DNA from: a virus
Length of the DNA stretch: 33,072 nt
Reading direction: 5' to 3' (one strand)
IMG/VR virus record: IMGVR_UViG_3300030108_004067
Location: 1 to 33,072 of that record
Numbering within the stretch: the stretch's first letter is position 1; each line of letters starts with the position of its first letter. Below, piece after piece: positions 26,057 through 32,493 of the stretch. The notes beneath the pieces were generated by a model. It searched no databases, was not told the origin of the DNA, and was given only the letters and a program-made list of their open reading frames with translations. Both the position numbers and the translations under genes were made by a program.

Positions 26057-28206
26057 TTAGCTACAGATACATAAAGAACTTAAGAGACAATGCAGCACAC
26101 AAGACCCATGACGTATCTGTAATACAAAAAGTAAAACCCAAGTTTGCAAACAAAGCAGACTTCAGGACATGGTGCGCTGCCAAGACAACCGATCATGTTT
26201 TCTACAGCCTTGTTGAAGGTGATGCCCCAGCAGAAAGAATATCTGGGCACAATCCACCCAATATTATCTACGGTGTGGTGGCTGACTATGATGCACCTGT
26301 TAAGTGGGCAAGCGTGGATGCGGATATCGCAATGTCTTGCGGGGCGCTCCTCCCAACTTGGCGGTCTAAAACACAATCAGGATACATTCGCCTTGTCTGG
26401 GAATTTGAAGAAGGGATACCTATATCCCCGCAGTTGTTTGATGCCTTCATGGGTAACATGAAGCAAACACTAAAACTTCAAAAGGTCTTAGCTGGGTTTG
26501 ACAGTAGTTCTTTAAAGGCAGCTCAGTATTTTGAGCTTGGTGAGGACTGGGTGAAGATGTCTAAACCGTTAGATTCCTCTGTCCCACAAACAGCATTATT
26601 GAAAGCGGCGTCGAGCAAGGCACCACAAACCACAGACACATCCATCCCGATTGAAGTCATAGCGGCTGAAGTCGAGAACAGGTTTCCGAATAGGTGGATG
26701 GGAGAATTTGAGGTTGGTATGAGAGGACCGTTGTTCTGGATTGACGACGGCATCGACAGGGAAGGTTGTCAGGTATCTGAAGACGGTATGATCTGTTATT
26801 CAGACAGAGCAGGGAAAGGGTTTTTGAGCTGGAGAGAAATATTTGGGCAAAGTTTTGTTGAGGACTATGAACAGCAGAAGATGGGCAACCTGCTTGATGA
26901 GTATTGGTTCAACGGGAAGACGTTCTTTAAACTGCTACAGAACACGGCAGTTCAAATCCCACGCGAACAACTAATCCTTGAGCTGCGCCAGTTCGGATTC
27001 TCAACCAGACTTAAGAAAGGACAGACTCTTTCGGAGGTAGAAGCCGCTATGCTGGTTATTAGTAATCAGAACAGGATAACTGAGATAGCCCCAGTGATAT
27101 TCTCAAATGACAGAATAGTTGAGTGCAACGGTAACAGGATTCTCAATACCTCAACTATCGAGCCTGTTGCACCTGCCTCGGATGGCGACCCAAAAAACTG
27201 GCCGTTCCTCCACCAATGGCTTCACCAGTTGTTTGAGAACTCTACACCCCAACCAACCATTGACTATTTCTTTGCTTGGCTGAAGCGGTTCTACATAGCG
27301 GTAATCGATAAGCACCCTTATCAAGGACAGGCATTGATCCTTGTTGGGCCAACGGGGCGGGGTAAATCGCTTCTCTCCAACAGAGTGATATCTGGTTTGG
27401 TCGGTGGTTTCTCGGACGCTTCGGATTACCTGTCAGGGCACACTAAATTTAACAAAGACCTCGGGCGTGTGGCAGCGTGGGTCATTGATGACACGACAAG
27501 TGCCAGTTCATTTCAGGATCAAAGAAAGGCAACGGAGCTAATTAAGAGGGCCGTAGCCAACCCGAGGATCGAATACATGGCTAAATATGCGGACTCAATA
27601 TCAATTCCGTGGTCTGGGCGCGTTATCTTATCCCTAAACATGGACGCAAACAGCCTTTCAGTCATCCCTTCTCTGGATAGCAGTAACAGGGATAAGCTTA
27701 TGGCAATACGAGTCAGGGACGGTTCGACCAGCGATTTCCCACCTAATGTGACTTTGGAAAAAACAATTAAAGAAGAACTGCCCCATCTCGGTAAGTGGTT
27801 GCTAGACTGGAACCCCCCGCAAGAAGTAGAAGATTTCGGGCGGTTTGGGGTCGTTAGTTTTATAGACGAATCTGTGGCGTCTGCGGCATACGACAACTCA
27901 AGCAGGTCGGCGGTCGCTGAACTGGTGGAGATATTCTCTAAAAGGTGTAGGGACATTGACCCACACAAGGTTACATGGGAGGGCACGCTTACAGAGTTTC
28001 AGGTAACCTTGCATGATATGAACAACGGAAGAAGCGTCGGCATGAGCAACAACCTTGAGTTTGTCAGAAGGGGAATGTCCACGTTAGAAGAAGCCGGAAA
28101 AGCGAACGTGCGGATACGGCCAATAGCATCACAAGGAAAGGGTGGCGGTAAGGTGTGGAGTATCAATGTCGAGGAAAGATTTGACATTTACAAATCTTCT
28201 CCCTAA
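26053..28206 (+). CDS. Primase/SF3-like helicase fusion, 717 aa
   Basis: The C-terminal half carries a P-loop helicase core: Walker A GPTGRGKS (432-439) and Walker B AWVIDD (475-480), in the context of phage SF3/virulence-associated-E-like helicases that unwind the fork. The N-terminal part (about 40-170) resembles an archaeo-eukaryotic primase domain: VVADYD with D78 and D80 as metal-binding acids, then SGYIRLVWEFE (109-119), where the usual motif II His is not obvious. It could be a primase-polymerase or an origin-binding domain. The gene overlaps polA by four bases (ATGA), so the two would be made together. The helicase is firm; primase activity is inference. Confidence 0.88.
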   Translation: MISYRYIKNLRDNAAHKTHDVSVIQKVKPKFANKADFRTWCAAKTTDHVFYSLVEGDAPAERISGHNPPNIIYGVVADYDAPVKWASVDADIAMSCGALLPTWRSKTQSGYIRLVWEFEEGIPISPQLFDAFMGNMKQTLKLQKVLAGFDSSSLKAAQYFELGEDWVKMSKPLDSSVPQTALLKAASSKAPQTTDTSIPIEVIAAEVENRFPNRWMGEFEVGMRGPLFWIDDGIDREGCQVSEDGMICYSDRAGKGFLSWREIFGQSFVEDYEQQKMGNLLDEYWFNGKTFFKLLQNTAVQIPREQLILELRQFGFSTRLKKGQTLSEVEAAMLVISNQNRITEIAPVIFSNDRIVECNGNRILNTSTIEPVAPASDGDPKNWPFLHQWLHQLFENSTPQPTIDYFFAWLKRFYIAVIDKHPYQGQALILVGPTGRGKSLLSNRVISGLVGGFSDASDYLSGHTKFNKDLGRVAAWVIDDTTSASSFQDQRKATELIKRAVANPRIEYMAKYADSISIPWSGRVILSLNMDANSLSVIPSLDSSNRDKLMAIRVRDGSTSDFPPNVTLEKTIKEELPHLGKWLLDWNPPQEVEDFGRFGVVSFIDESVASAAYDNSSRSAVAELVEIFSKRCRDIDPHKVTWEGTLTEFQVTLHDMNNGRSVGMSNNLEFVRRGMSTLEEAGKANVRIRPIASQGKGGGKVWSINVEERFDIYKSSP

Positions 28207-28214
28207 TTTTAAGC

Positions 28215-28430
28215 ATGAGTGTTGAGCAAGACACTACTGAAACCTTCTTGGAAGAAGAAGACATCGGCGTTGTGGAGTCCCGAATAATTTTTGCTAGAGA
28301 AGATTATTCGATGCTCACAAAAAAGATTGAATACTACACCGAAGAAAGAAGCAAACTTGAGTCCTCTTTAAGGAAACTCAAGGCTGTCCATGCTAGGCTG
28401 AAAAGCTGGCAGGTGGACGAAGATTGCTAA
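28215..28430 (+). CDS. Hypothetical 71-aa coiled-coil protein, last gene of replication operon
   Basis: The product has an acidic start and then a single coiled-coil helix over about residues 20-65 (with YYTEERSKLESSLRKLKAVHARLKS). There is no membrane segment. It starts eight bases after the primase-helicase and its 3' end overlaps the convergent nuclease gene by 38 bases. A small oligomeric adaptor is plausible. Family not recognised. Confidence 0.72.
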   Translation: MSVEQDTTETFLEEEDIGVVESRIIFAREDYSMLTKKIEYYTEERSKLESSLRKLKAVHARLKSWQVDEDC

Positions 28431-28935
28431 TCTCCGTGTGGTATCCATCTACTTTGTAAGTGAAGCCATAGTCATCAGGATCTCCACAGAACTTATAATC
28501 TGCATCCCGCAGAAGAGTTCTCGTTCCAATCCAACCTAGCATCCAGACTTTAGAGTAGTCTTTAAGGACGCGGACAAAATAGTAATAACCAGCCTGTGGC
28601 TTCTTGAGCTTGGGGCAGTTTACACTAGCTGTGTAGTGGGGCAGGGGTTTGCTAGTGCAAGTCTTCGACTTAACATCTATCGTCTTTTTACCAATCACAT
28701 AGTCATGTGTGAAGGATTTGTCCCCTACGTAAACTGAGTTTGTAAAAAGTAACTCAAAGGCAATCTCCCCAAGAAACCCAACCATTCTTCCTTGGCCTCC
28801 AGTAAATGAGTTTCTTTGAATTCCAAGCTTTTGGCTACGTTCAAAAGCTAACTTTATGTCAGCCGATGTTGGTGTGAATGCAATATACTTGCTACTCCGC
28901 TCTCTTTTGAACTGGGCGGGTAGCTTTCTAGGCAT
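28393..28935 (-). CDS. PD-(D/E)XK-type endonuclease-like protein, 180 aa
   Basis: The core fits the restriction-endonuclease fold: G56-E57 in GFLGEIAFE on the first helix, D78 in HDYVIG, and D87-V-K89 in KTIDVKSK, the D-x-K signature. A later strand pair has YYYFVRVLKD and VWMLGWIG. All key catalytic positions are present. Phage enzymes of this type serve as Holliday junction or homing-like endonucleases, or degrade host DNA. ATG 28935 is preferred because it overlaps the upstream stop by one base (TGATG); GTGs at 28938 and 28941 are alternatives. It is the last gene of the right minus operon and converges with the replication operon. Its substrate cannot be told from the sequence. Confidence 0.78.
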   Translation of the reverse strand: MPRKLPAQFKRERSSKYIAFTPTSADIKLAFERSQKLGIQRNSFTGGQGRMVGFLGEIAFELLFTNSVYVGDKSFTHDYVIGKKTIDVKSKTCTSKPLPHYTASVNCPKLKKPQAGYYYFVRVLKDYSKVWMLGWIGTRTLLRDADYKFCGDPDDYGFTYKVDGYHTEISNLRPPASFSA

Positions 28936-29228
28936 CACCACAGTTTTTTACACGCCCAATATCTGGCTGAAAGCTTGTCTTTCGCCGTGGCGCAGTTGTG
29001 TCGAGCACGGAAGTTAGCTCGGCGTTTAGGATCTTTGTGCTGTGTAAAGTCTGAGTAATCTCTGTGACCGTAAGAGACTTTTTTTACTTTGTCCCCTTGT
29101 TTTGCCAACACAACAAACTTCTTCTTACTCCCTTTTGGAGCACGCTTAGGCTTGTTGAAGCCCGGAAAAGTTTCCCCGTGATAACTAATCCTGCCCGAAG
29201 GTAGTCTTTTGAATCTTTTAGTAGCCAC
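28935..29228 (-). CDS. Basic 97-aa phage protein with H/C-rich C-terminus
   Basis: The protein is strongly basic. Its central part has FVVLAKQGDKVKKVSYGHRDYSD-like strands, and its C-terminus has RARHNC (H77, C79), then DKLSARYWACK (C93). From memory, a similar ending (FRxRHxC, then DKxxxxYWxCKxW) recurs in small proteins of many marine and other phages, with unknown role. H77, C79 and C93 might bind a metal, or the protein may simply be DNA-binding. The start overlaps the upstream gene by 11 bases. Confidence 0.8.
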   Translation of the reverse strand: MATKRFKRLPSGRISYHGETFPGFNKPKRAPKGSKKKFVVLAKQGDKVKKVSYGHRDYSDFTQHKDPKRRANFRARHNCATAKDKLSARYWACKKLW

Positions 29229-29412
29229 TTTCTTTCATTCTACTTTCAACACTCTCAGTAAAAGATTTTCTTTTAGCAGATTTTTTCTTAGGTGCAGAAT
29301 GCCCGTAACCTTTTTTCTTTAGAGCTAAGTGTTTTTCGTAAGTGTCCGCTTTGACACCTTTACCCGTTTTCGGGTCAAACATCATGTGGGGTTTAAAGTC
29401 TTCTTTTTTCAC
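29218..29412 (-). CDS. Hypothetical basic 64-aa protein
   Basis: The sequence is Lys-rich, with HMMFDPKTGKGVKADTYEKH near the start and a Lys/Ser tail (APKKKSAKRKSF) before an SRMKESGY end. It resembles tiny phage proteins that copy a K-rich tag next to a helical tail. It lies five bases after the 90-aa basic gene and overlaps the next gene. No domain is recognised; DNA or RNA contact is possible given the charge. Confidence 0.72.
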   Translation of the reverse strand: MKKEDFKPHMMFDPKTGKGVKADTYEKHLALKKKGYGHSAPKKKSAKRKSFTESVESRMKESGY

Positions 29413-29417
29413 TGTAG

Positions 29418-29690
29418 TTATTTTTTCTTGGTTTTTTTTCGTCTACGGTTTGTAGCACTAAGGAAAGCTCGTTTTTCTGCTTCCGTGTATTTTGCTCGCC
29501 CTTTGCCCGACCTCATTGCTTTACGCTTCCGCGCTGTGCCAGCCGCATATTGAGATGCAGAAAGTTTTTTTATGGCCGCTTCTGGAAGATACCGCTCCCC
29601 AGTCTCGGAGGACTTTTTGCCACTCTTGGTGCGCCATTTTTGATCGCTCCAATCTTTTAGTGACTGCTGTGATTTTCTTAACCTAGCCAT
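29418..29690 (-). CDS. Conserved-looking basic 90-aa phage protein (GERYLP family)
   Basis: The product has WSDQKWRTKSGKKSS, then GERYLPEAAIKKLS, then a Lys/Arg-rich tail ending RRRKKTKKK. From memory, the WxxQxWxTKSGKxS and GERYLPxxAIxxLS pair recurs in small proteins of marine phages. More than a third of the residues are Lys or Arg, so nucleic-acid binding or packaging-related charge neutralisation is plausible. It sits in a cluster of four basic genes with gaps of only 2 to 5 bases. Confidence 0.82.
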   Translation of the reverse strand: MARLRKSQQSLKDWSDQKWRTKSGKKSSETGERYLPEAAIKKLSASQYAAGTARKRKAMRSGKGRAKYTEAEKRAFLSATNRRRKKTKKK

Positions 29691-29692
29691 GA

Positions 29693-29884
29693 CTAATTGC
29701 GATAACCGCCACCTTTCTCTTTATAAAGCTTTGCTAGAAGCTGACTTTTACGCGCCGACCATTTACCCGCAGGTGTCCCGTGTGTATTCCTGTTTTTGAT
29801 AGAGTTAAAAAGGCGCTTACGCATATTAGGCTTGGTATAATTGCCAGCTTCATTAACACGCGACTTACTTTTTTTCTTAGCCAT
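29693..29884 (-). CDS. Conserved-looking basic 63-aa phage protein (NEAGNYTKP family)
   Basis: The protein has VNEAGNYTKPNMRKRLFNSIK, then GKWSARKSQLLAKLYKEK and a GGGY ending. From memory, this VNEAGNYTKP and WSARKxQ combination is common in small basic phage proteins of unknown function, often of DUF6321-like annotation (not checked). It starts two bases after the zincin stop and ends two bases before the 90-aa gene. The high conservation of such proteins suggests a virion or DNA-related job. Confidence 0.83.
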   Translation of the reverse strand: MAKKKSKSRVNEAGNYTKPNMRKRLFNSIKNRNTHGTPAGKWSARKSQLLAKLYKEKGGGYRN

Positions 29885-29886
29885 TT

Positions 29887-30195
29887 TTATTTAAATCTTT
29901 TACAGAACCTTTCCCACGCTGGAAAAAATAGTTCTTCTATACACACTACCAAACTTTCTTCTTGAAAGCTATCTAATCTATCTAAGCCGCTGAACGCTAA
30001 ACAAGCATGGAGCATTTCATGTCGTATTGTTGATTTTACATCTGCGGGTTTAAGGTTTTCGTCTATTACAATAGTTTTCCGCTCATGAGAATAGTATCCG
30101 TAATACCCTTTAGAGCGATTGTTCTCATCACTTAAGTCTTCTTTTACAATCTTAACGGGAACTCCCGCTATGTGGATACTTTTGGGGAGCCTCAT
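29887..30195 (-). CDS. Stand-alone small zincin metallopeptidase-like protein, 102 aa
   Basis: The protein has a strand pair (GYYGYYSHERKTIVIDENL), then the helix TIRHEMLHACLAF with H59, E60 and H63 as the HExxH zinc site, and then EESLVVCIEELF where E79 or E80 can be the third ligand. It therefore carries a complete minimal zincin site in a single small domain. No signal peptide is present, so it would act in the cytoplasm or in the virion. It overlaps the amidase gene by four bases. It might process virion proteins, such as the giant protein, or degrade a host factor. Substrate unknown. Confidence 0.82.
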   Translation of the reverse strand: MRLPKSIHIAGVPVKIVKEDLSDENNRSKGYYGYYSHERKTIVIDENLKPADVKSTIRHEMLHACLAFSGLDRLDSFQEESLVVCIEELFFPAWERFCKRFK

Positions 30196-30749
30196 CCTTC
30201 GGCATATTTCTTTATCGCACGGGCATACACCCCTGCTAGTTTGCCACGGTTGTTGTTAATCATCCTCCACTCGTCGGGATTACTACCAAAAAAAGGCTCA
30301 CCAATAACAATAGGGGGGCGAACACCACGAAGCATACCAGACCCTCGTTGTTTTGATGCGCGAGGTTTAGCCCCCCTTGAAGGCAAATCAGGGTAGGCTT
30401 CTTTCATTTCATCCCTAAGTAAATAAGCTAACTTACTGCCTTTCTTACTTGTGTGCCAATAAAGCCACTCATGGCCAGAAGCTTTGGGACTAGCTGAGTT
30501 AAAATGAAACTCAATAGCGGCATCAATTCCGTCTTCATCTAGTTTACTAGCTAAATACTTAATTGCTGCTTTGTAGGTTTTAACAGGCGATTGATCGTAG
30601 ATAACAAAATCTACTGCCCCCTTTAGGGGGAAAGCAACCCGACGAACTAAATCACGATTAAAATCCCATTCTGATAAAATATATTCACCAGAACTGTAAG
30701 CGCCTTGGTCACCAAGACGAGAGTGACCTACTATCAATCCGAACTTCAT
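30192..30749 (-). CDS. N-acetylmuramoyl-L-alanine amidase (endolysin)
   Basis: The 185-aa product fits the Amidase_3 family, which cuts the bond between N-acetylmuramic acid and L-Ala in peptidoglycan. The zinc ligands are H9 in IVGHS, E27 in SEWDFN and H82 in EFHFNSA; the catalytic Glu is E151 in VIGEPFF. Every key residue is present. There is no signal peptide or wall-binding domain, so it needs a holin to reach the wall, and two candidate membrane genes lie upstream (30746-30913 and 31235-31414). The start overlaps the 55-aa membrane gene by four bases (ATGA). Confidence 0.92.
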   Translation of the reverse strand: MKFGLIVGHSRLGDQGAYSSGEYILSEWDFNRDLVRRVAFPLKGAVDFVIYDQSPVKTYKAAIKYLASKLDEDGIDAAIEFHFNSASPKASGHEWLYWHTSKKGSKLAYLLRDEMKEAYPDLPSRGAKPRASKQRGSGMLRGVRPPIVIGEPFFGSNPDEWRMINNNRGKLAGVYARAIKKYAEG

Positions 30750-30913
30750 TTTTTAAGTAACCGATAGAGAGAGGCGAGACCCACTGCGATACCAACTATA
30801 AGAGAACCGACACGCAACCAGTATTCAAACTGCTCTTGCATACTCGTAATCAGACCGATGACCGGAGCGGCCATCCCCACCAGAGAATCGAATATTCGCG
30901 TGTTAAAGATCAT
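30746..30913 (-). CDS. Small membrane protein, 55 aa, probable holin or lysis protein
   Basis: Translated directly from the minus strand, this is a 55-aa protein. It has a hydrophobic segment LVGMAAPVIGLITSM (11-25), a short polar turn, a strong membrane span GSLIVGIAVGLASLY (36-50) and a basic end (RLLKK). Small size, membrane span, charged C-terminus and the four-base overlap with the amidase are the classical marks of a holin or antiholin. Start ATG; no Shine-Dalgarno sequence. It may partner the other small membrane gene at 31235-31414. Confidence 0.78.
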   Translation of the reverse strand: MIFNTRIFDSLVGMAAPVIGLITSMQEQFEYWLRVGSLIVGIAVGLASLYRLLKK

Positions 30914-30916
30914 TTG

Positions 30917-31195
30917 CTACTTGCCGATAATCATTGCGCGACGATATGAATAATCACTGTGGAATCTGTGATCGTCGCGTCCTACAAGAACCCCCTCTTT
31001 GAATTGATATGATCTACCTTTAATCAACGTGATCGTCGGGGGATCGTATAATGCGCTTGCGTTCGCGCTCGATGCGTTTGGCGACGCGCTCGATGAGCAG
31101 CTTGCTATGAGCATCGCCAATGGCAGCGAGGCCATCAAGCCTATCTTCGAGAGCGTCGAGATGTCTGTCTCTCCGTAATCGCACATGTTCGACAT
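30917..31195 (-). CDS. Possible nested lipoprotein (Rz1-like) or 36-aa small protein
   Basis: This frame runs through the 72-aa gene in another register and stays open about 100 bases past its stop, ending three bases before the 55-aa gene. Read in full (92 aa), it has a hydrophobic core ending in the lipobox-like LIASC (Cys33) and a Ser/Ala/Asn-rich linker. That pattern is typical of lipoproteins such as Rz1 in phage spanin pairs, which are encoded inside a neighbouring frame. Against it, the n-region is long and acidic (CDYGETD). The alternative is a TTG start at 31027, giving a 36-aa protein (MIKGRSYQFKEGVLVGRDD and so on). One or the other is needed to explain the gap; which is unresolved. 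Confidence 0.42.
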   Translation of the reverse strand: MSNMCDYGETDISTLSKIGLMASLPLAMLIASCSSSASPNASSANASALYDPPTITLIKGRSYQFKEGVLVGRDDHRFHSDYSYRRAMIIGK

Positions 31196-31238
31196 AAGCC
31201 TGAAGGGCAGCGGTTAGCAGTTTAAACAAATGACTCAC
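31020..31238 (-). CDS. Hypothetical 72-aa coiled-coil protein in lysis cluster
   Basis: GTG start at 31238 overlaps the stop of the upstream 59-aa gene (GTGA). The product is a single charged helix: residues 18-62 with RRDRHLDALEDRLDGLAAIG and IERVAKRIERERKR. It lacks a clear membrane span (the first 15 residues are only amphipathic), so it is not a normal inner-membrane Rz. It could be a partner of the lysis proteins or a small adaptor. Family not recognised. Confidence 0.65.
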   Translation of the reverse strand: MSHLFKLLTAALQAYVEHVRLRRDRHLDALEDRLDGLAAIGDAHSKLLIERVAKRIERERKRIIRSPDDHVD

Positions 31239-31414
31239 TTACTCTTAGCTTTGCCCACGTTAAGTGCGAGCCACGATACAACGGCTGAAGCGCGGGATAC
31301 CCACTTGTTATCACTTTCGTTTGGAGTCAATGTAGCGACAAGAGAAGCTACGGCGATTACACTTGCTGCAATTTGCAGAAAGGTGTCTACGTTTTCTGTA
31401 ATGTATTCGATCAT
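31235..31414 (-). CDS. Small membrane protein, 59 aa, holin candidate
   Basis: The protein reads directly from the minus strand. MIEYITENVDTF leads into a membrane span (IAASVIAVASLVATLTP, 15-31), then a polar segment PNESDNKWVSR, a second moderately hydrophobic helix (ASAVVSWLAL, 42-51) and a basic tail NVGKAKSK. From memory, a hydrophobic helix, then TPxxxD, then WLALNxGKAK recurs in short phage membrane proteins annotated as holins. It starts 5 bases after the structural gene and heads the lysis cluster. Confidence 0.8.
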   Translation of the reverse strand: MIEYITENVDTFLQIAASVIAVASLVATLTPNESDNKWVSRASAVVSWLALNVGKAKSK

Positions 31415-31419
31415 AGGGG

Positions 31420-32424
31420 TTACATCATGTTTAGTGTTCTATGCCCGTCAGCTACAAAAAGTAGCTTGGGCTTGGCAGCTCCTCTCGATGCGTCGAGCTG
31501 TTGGTCTAAAAGTTTTTGGCACACGCCCCAATGGTAATTGGCACGCTCTAAATCTGCGTTGTCCTCTGCAATGTTTCCAAGAAGTGCATGTTTGATTGCT
31601 GGTAAGCTAGAAAGGAAGACGACATCAGAATCCGAAACAAAGGGTTTGAACTTTCTCTTAAGAAGGCAGCGGATAGAAATTGTTTTATTATCATCGTTCG
31701 AGATCCGATACCTGCGATAACGAGTTACTTCGTTAGGGAATTGTAAGTCATCAGCAGCGGTTAAATGAGCACCCGACGCAGTATCTTCAAACAAGATTTT
31801 GACGGGTAGTGATAGTTTTGTTTCACCGACTCTTATTTCGCTTATGCTAGTTATGTCTGTATCTGATGTAACTATGGGCGAACCGGCAAACTCAAACTTA
31901 CCACCACCAGCACCAGAAGTTAATTCATCAGGATCGGAAAAATCAGTGCCATCTGAATACTTAACATGGACAGTTCCTGATAATGGAAGGGATGCTGTCC
32001 CAATACCAGTAGCTGCTTGTGCTCTAAGTTTATATGTGCGTCCAGATATAGGCTGCTCAATAGTCGGGGAATACCCATCGTCTACGATGCCGTAGGAAAT
32101 CAGTGTGTCCCCGTCATCATCTCGGCCAGTGATTCTGTAATCATGGAAACGAGATTGAATAGCTTCGGGGTAAGAGTGATCTTCTGTGCTAGAATCGTAA
32201 TCAACAATCGCACTGATAAGAGATTCGGCGTTGCTGGGTATGGTGAAGGTGCTAGAGGATGTTGTGACTACATGCTCAAAAAGCAGATCGCGCCACATTC
32301 CCAAGTCGTAGAGACGGGGTAGGGCTAAATTCAATTCTTTTATAAACTCAGCGGGGGTGGCATTCGGAGACCCAGCAAGCTCCCGTAACGCATCATCAAC
32401 ACCAGCAACAGTAAGCGTGGCCAT
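31420..32424 (-). CDS. Putative phage structural (tail or adaptor) protein, 334 aa
   Basis: The ATG at 32424 (MATLTVAGVDDALREL) is preferred; an upstream ATG at 32433 would add three residues and overlaps the -10 box of the promoter candidate. The N-terminal part is helical, with LPRLYDLGMWRDLLFEHVV, followed by beta-rich segments such as TFTIPSNAESLISAIV, YKLRAQAA and GTVHVKYSDG and a C-terminal helix pair (AIKHALLGNIAEDNADLERA). LPRxYxLGMWRDL followed by beta-rich stretches is, from memory, typical of tail or head-tail connector proteins. No enzyme motif is seen. Confidence 0.78.
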   Translation of the reverse strand: MATLTVAGVDDALRELAGSPNATPAEFIKELNLALPRLYDLGMWRDLLFEHVVTTSSSTFTIPSNAESLISAIVDYDSSTEDHSYPEAIQSRFHDYRITGRDDDGDTLISYGIVDDGYSPTIEQPISGRTYKLRAQAATGIGTASLPLSGTVHVKYSDGTDFSDPDELTSGAGGGKFEFAGSPIVTSDTDITSISEIRVGETKLSLPVKILFEDTASGAHLTAADDLQFPNEVTRYRRYRISNDDNKTISIRCLLKRKFKPFVSDSDVVFLSSLPAIKHALLGNIAEDNADLERANYHWGVCQKLLDQQLDASRGAAKPKLLFVADGHRTLNMM

Positions 32425-32429
32425 AACCC

Positions 32430-32458
32430 ACATTATCAGAAACCCGTTAAGGGGTCAA
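32430..32458 (-). promoter_or_regulatory. Sigma70-like promoter candidate for the structural/lysis operon
   Basis: On the minus strand, TTGACC (32453-32458) is followed by 17 bases and TAATGT (32430-32435). The predicted start is about 32423, at the A of the ATG at 32424, so the message could be leaderless. The -10 match is weak (3 of 6), but the spacing and -35 match the two other candidates. Confidence 0.35.
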
Positions 32459-32493
32459 GAAGTGGGGAGGGAAAGGAATTGAATAAAAACTGT

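Noticed and set aside
27519-27986. A 155-aa minus-strand frame opposite the primase-helicase gene
   Set aside because: Shadow of a strong coding region, Ser/Leu-rich and without any motif or coupled start.
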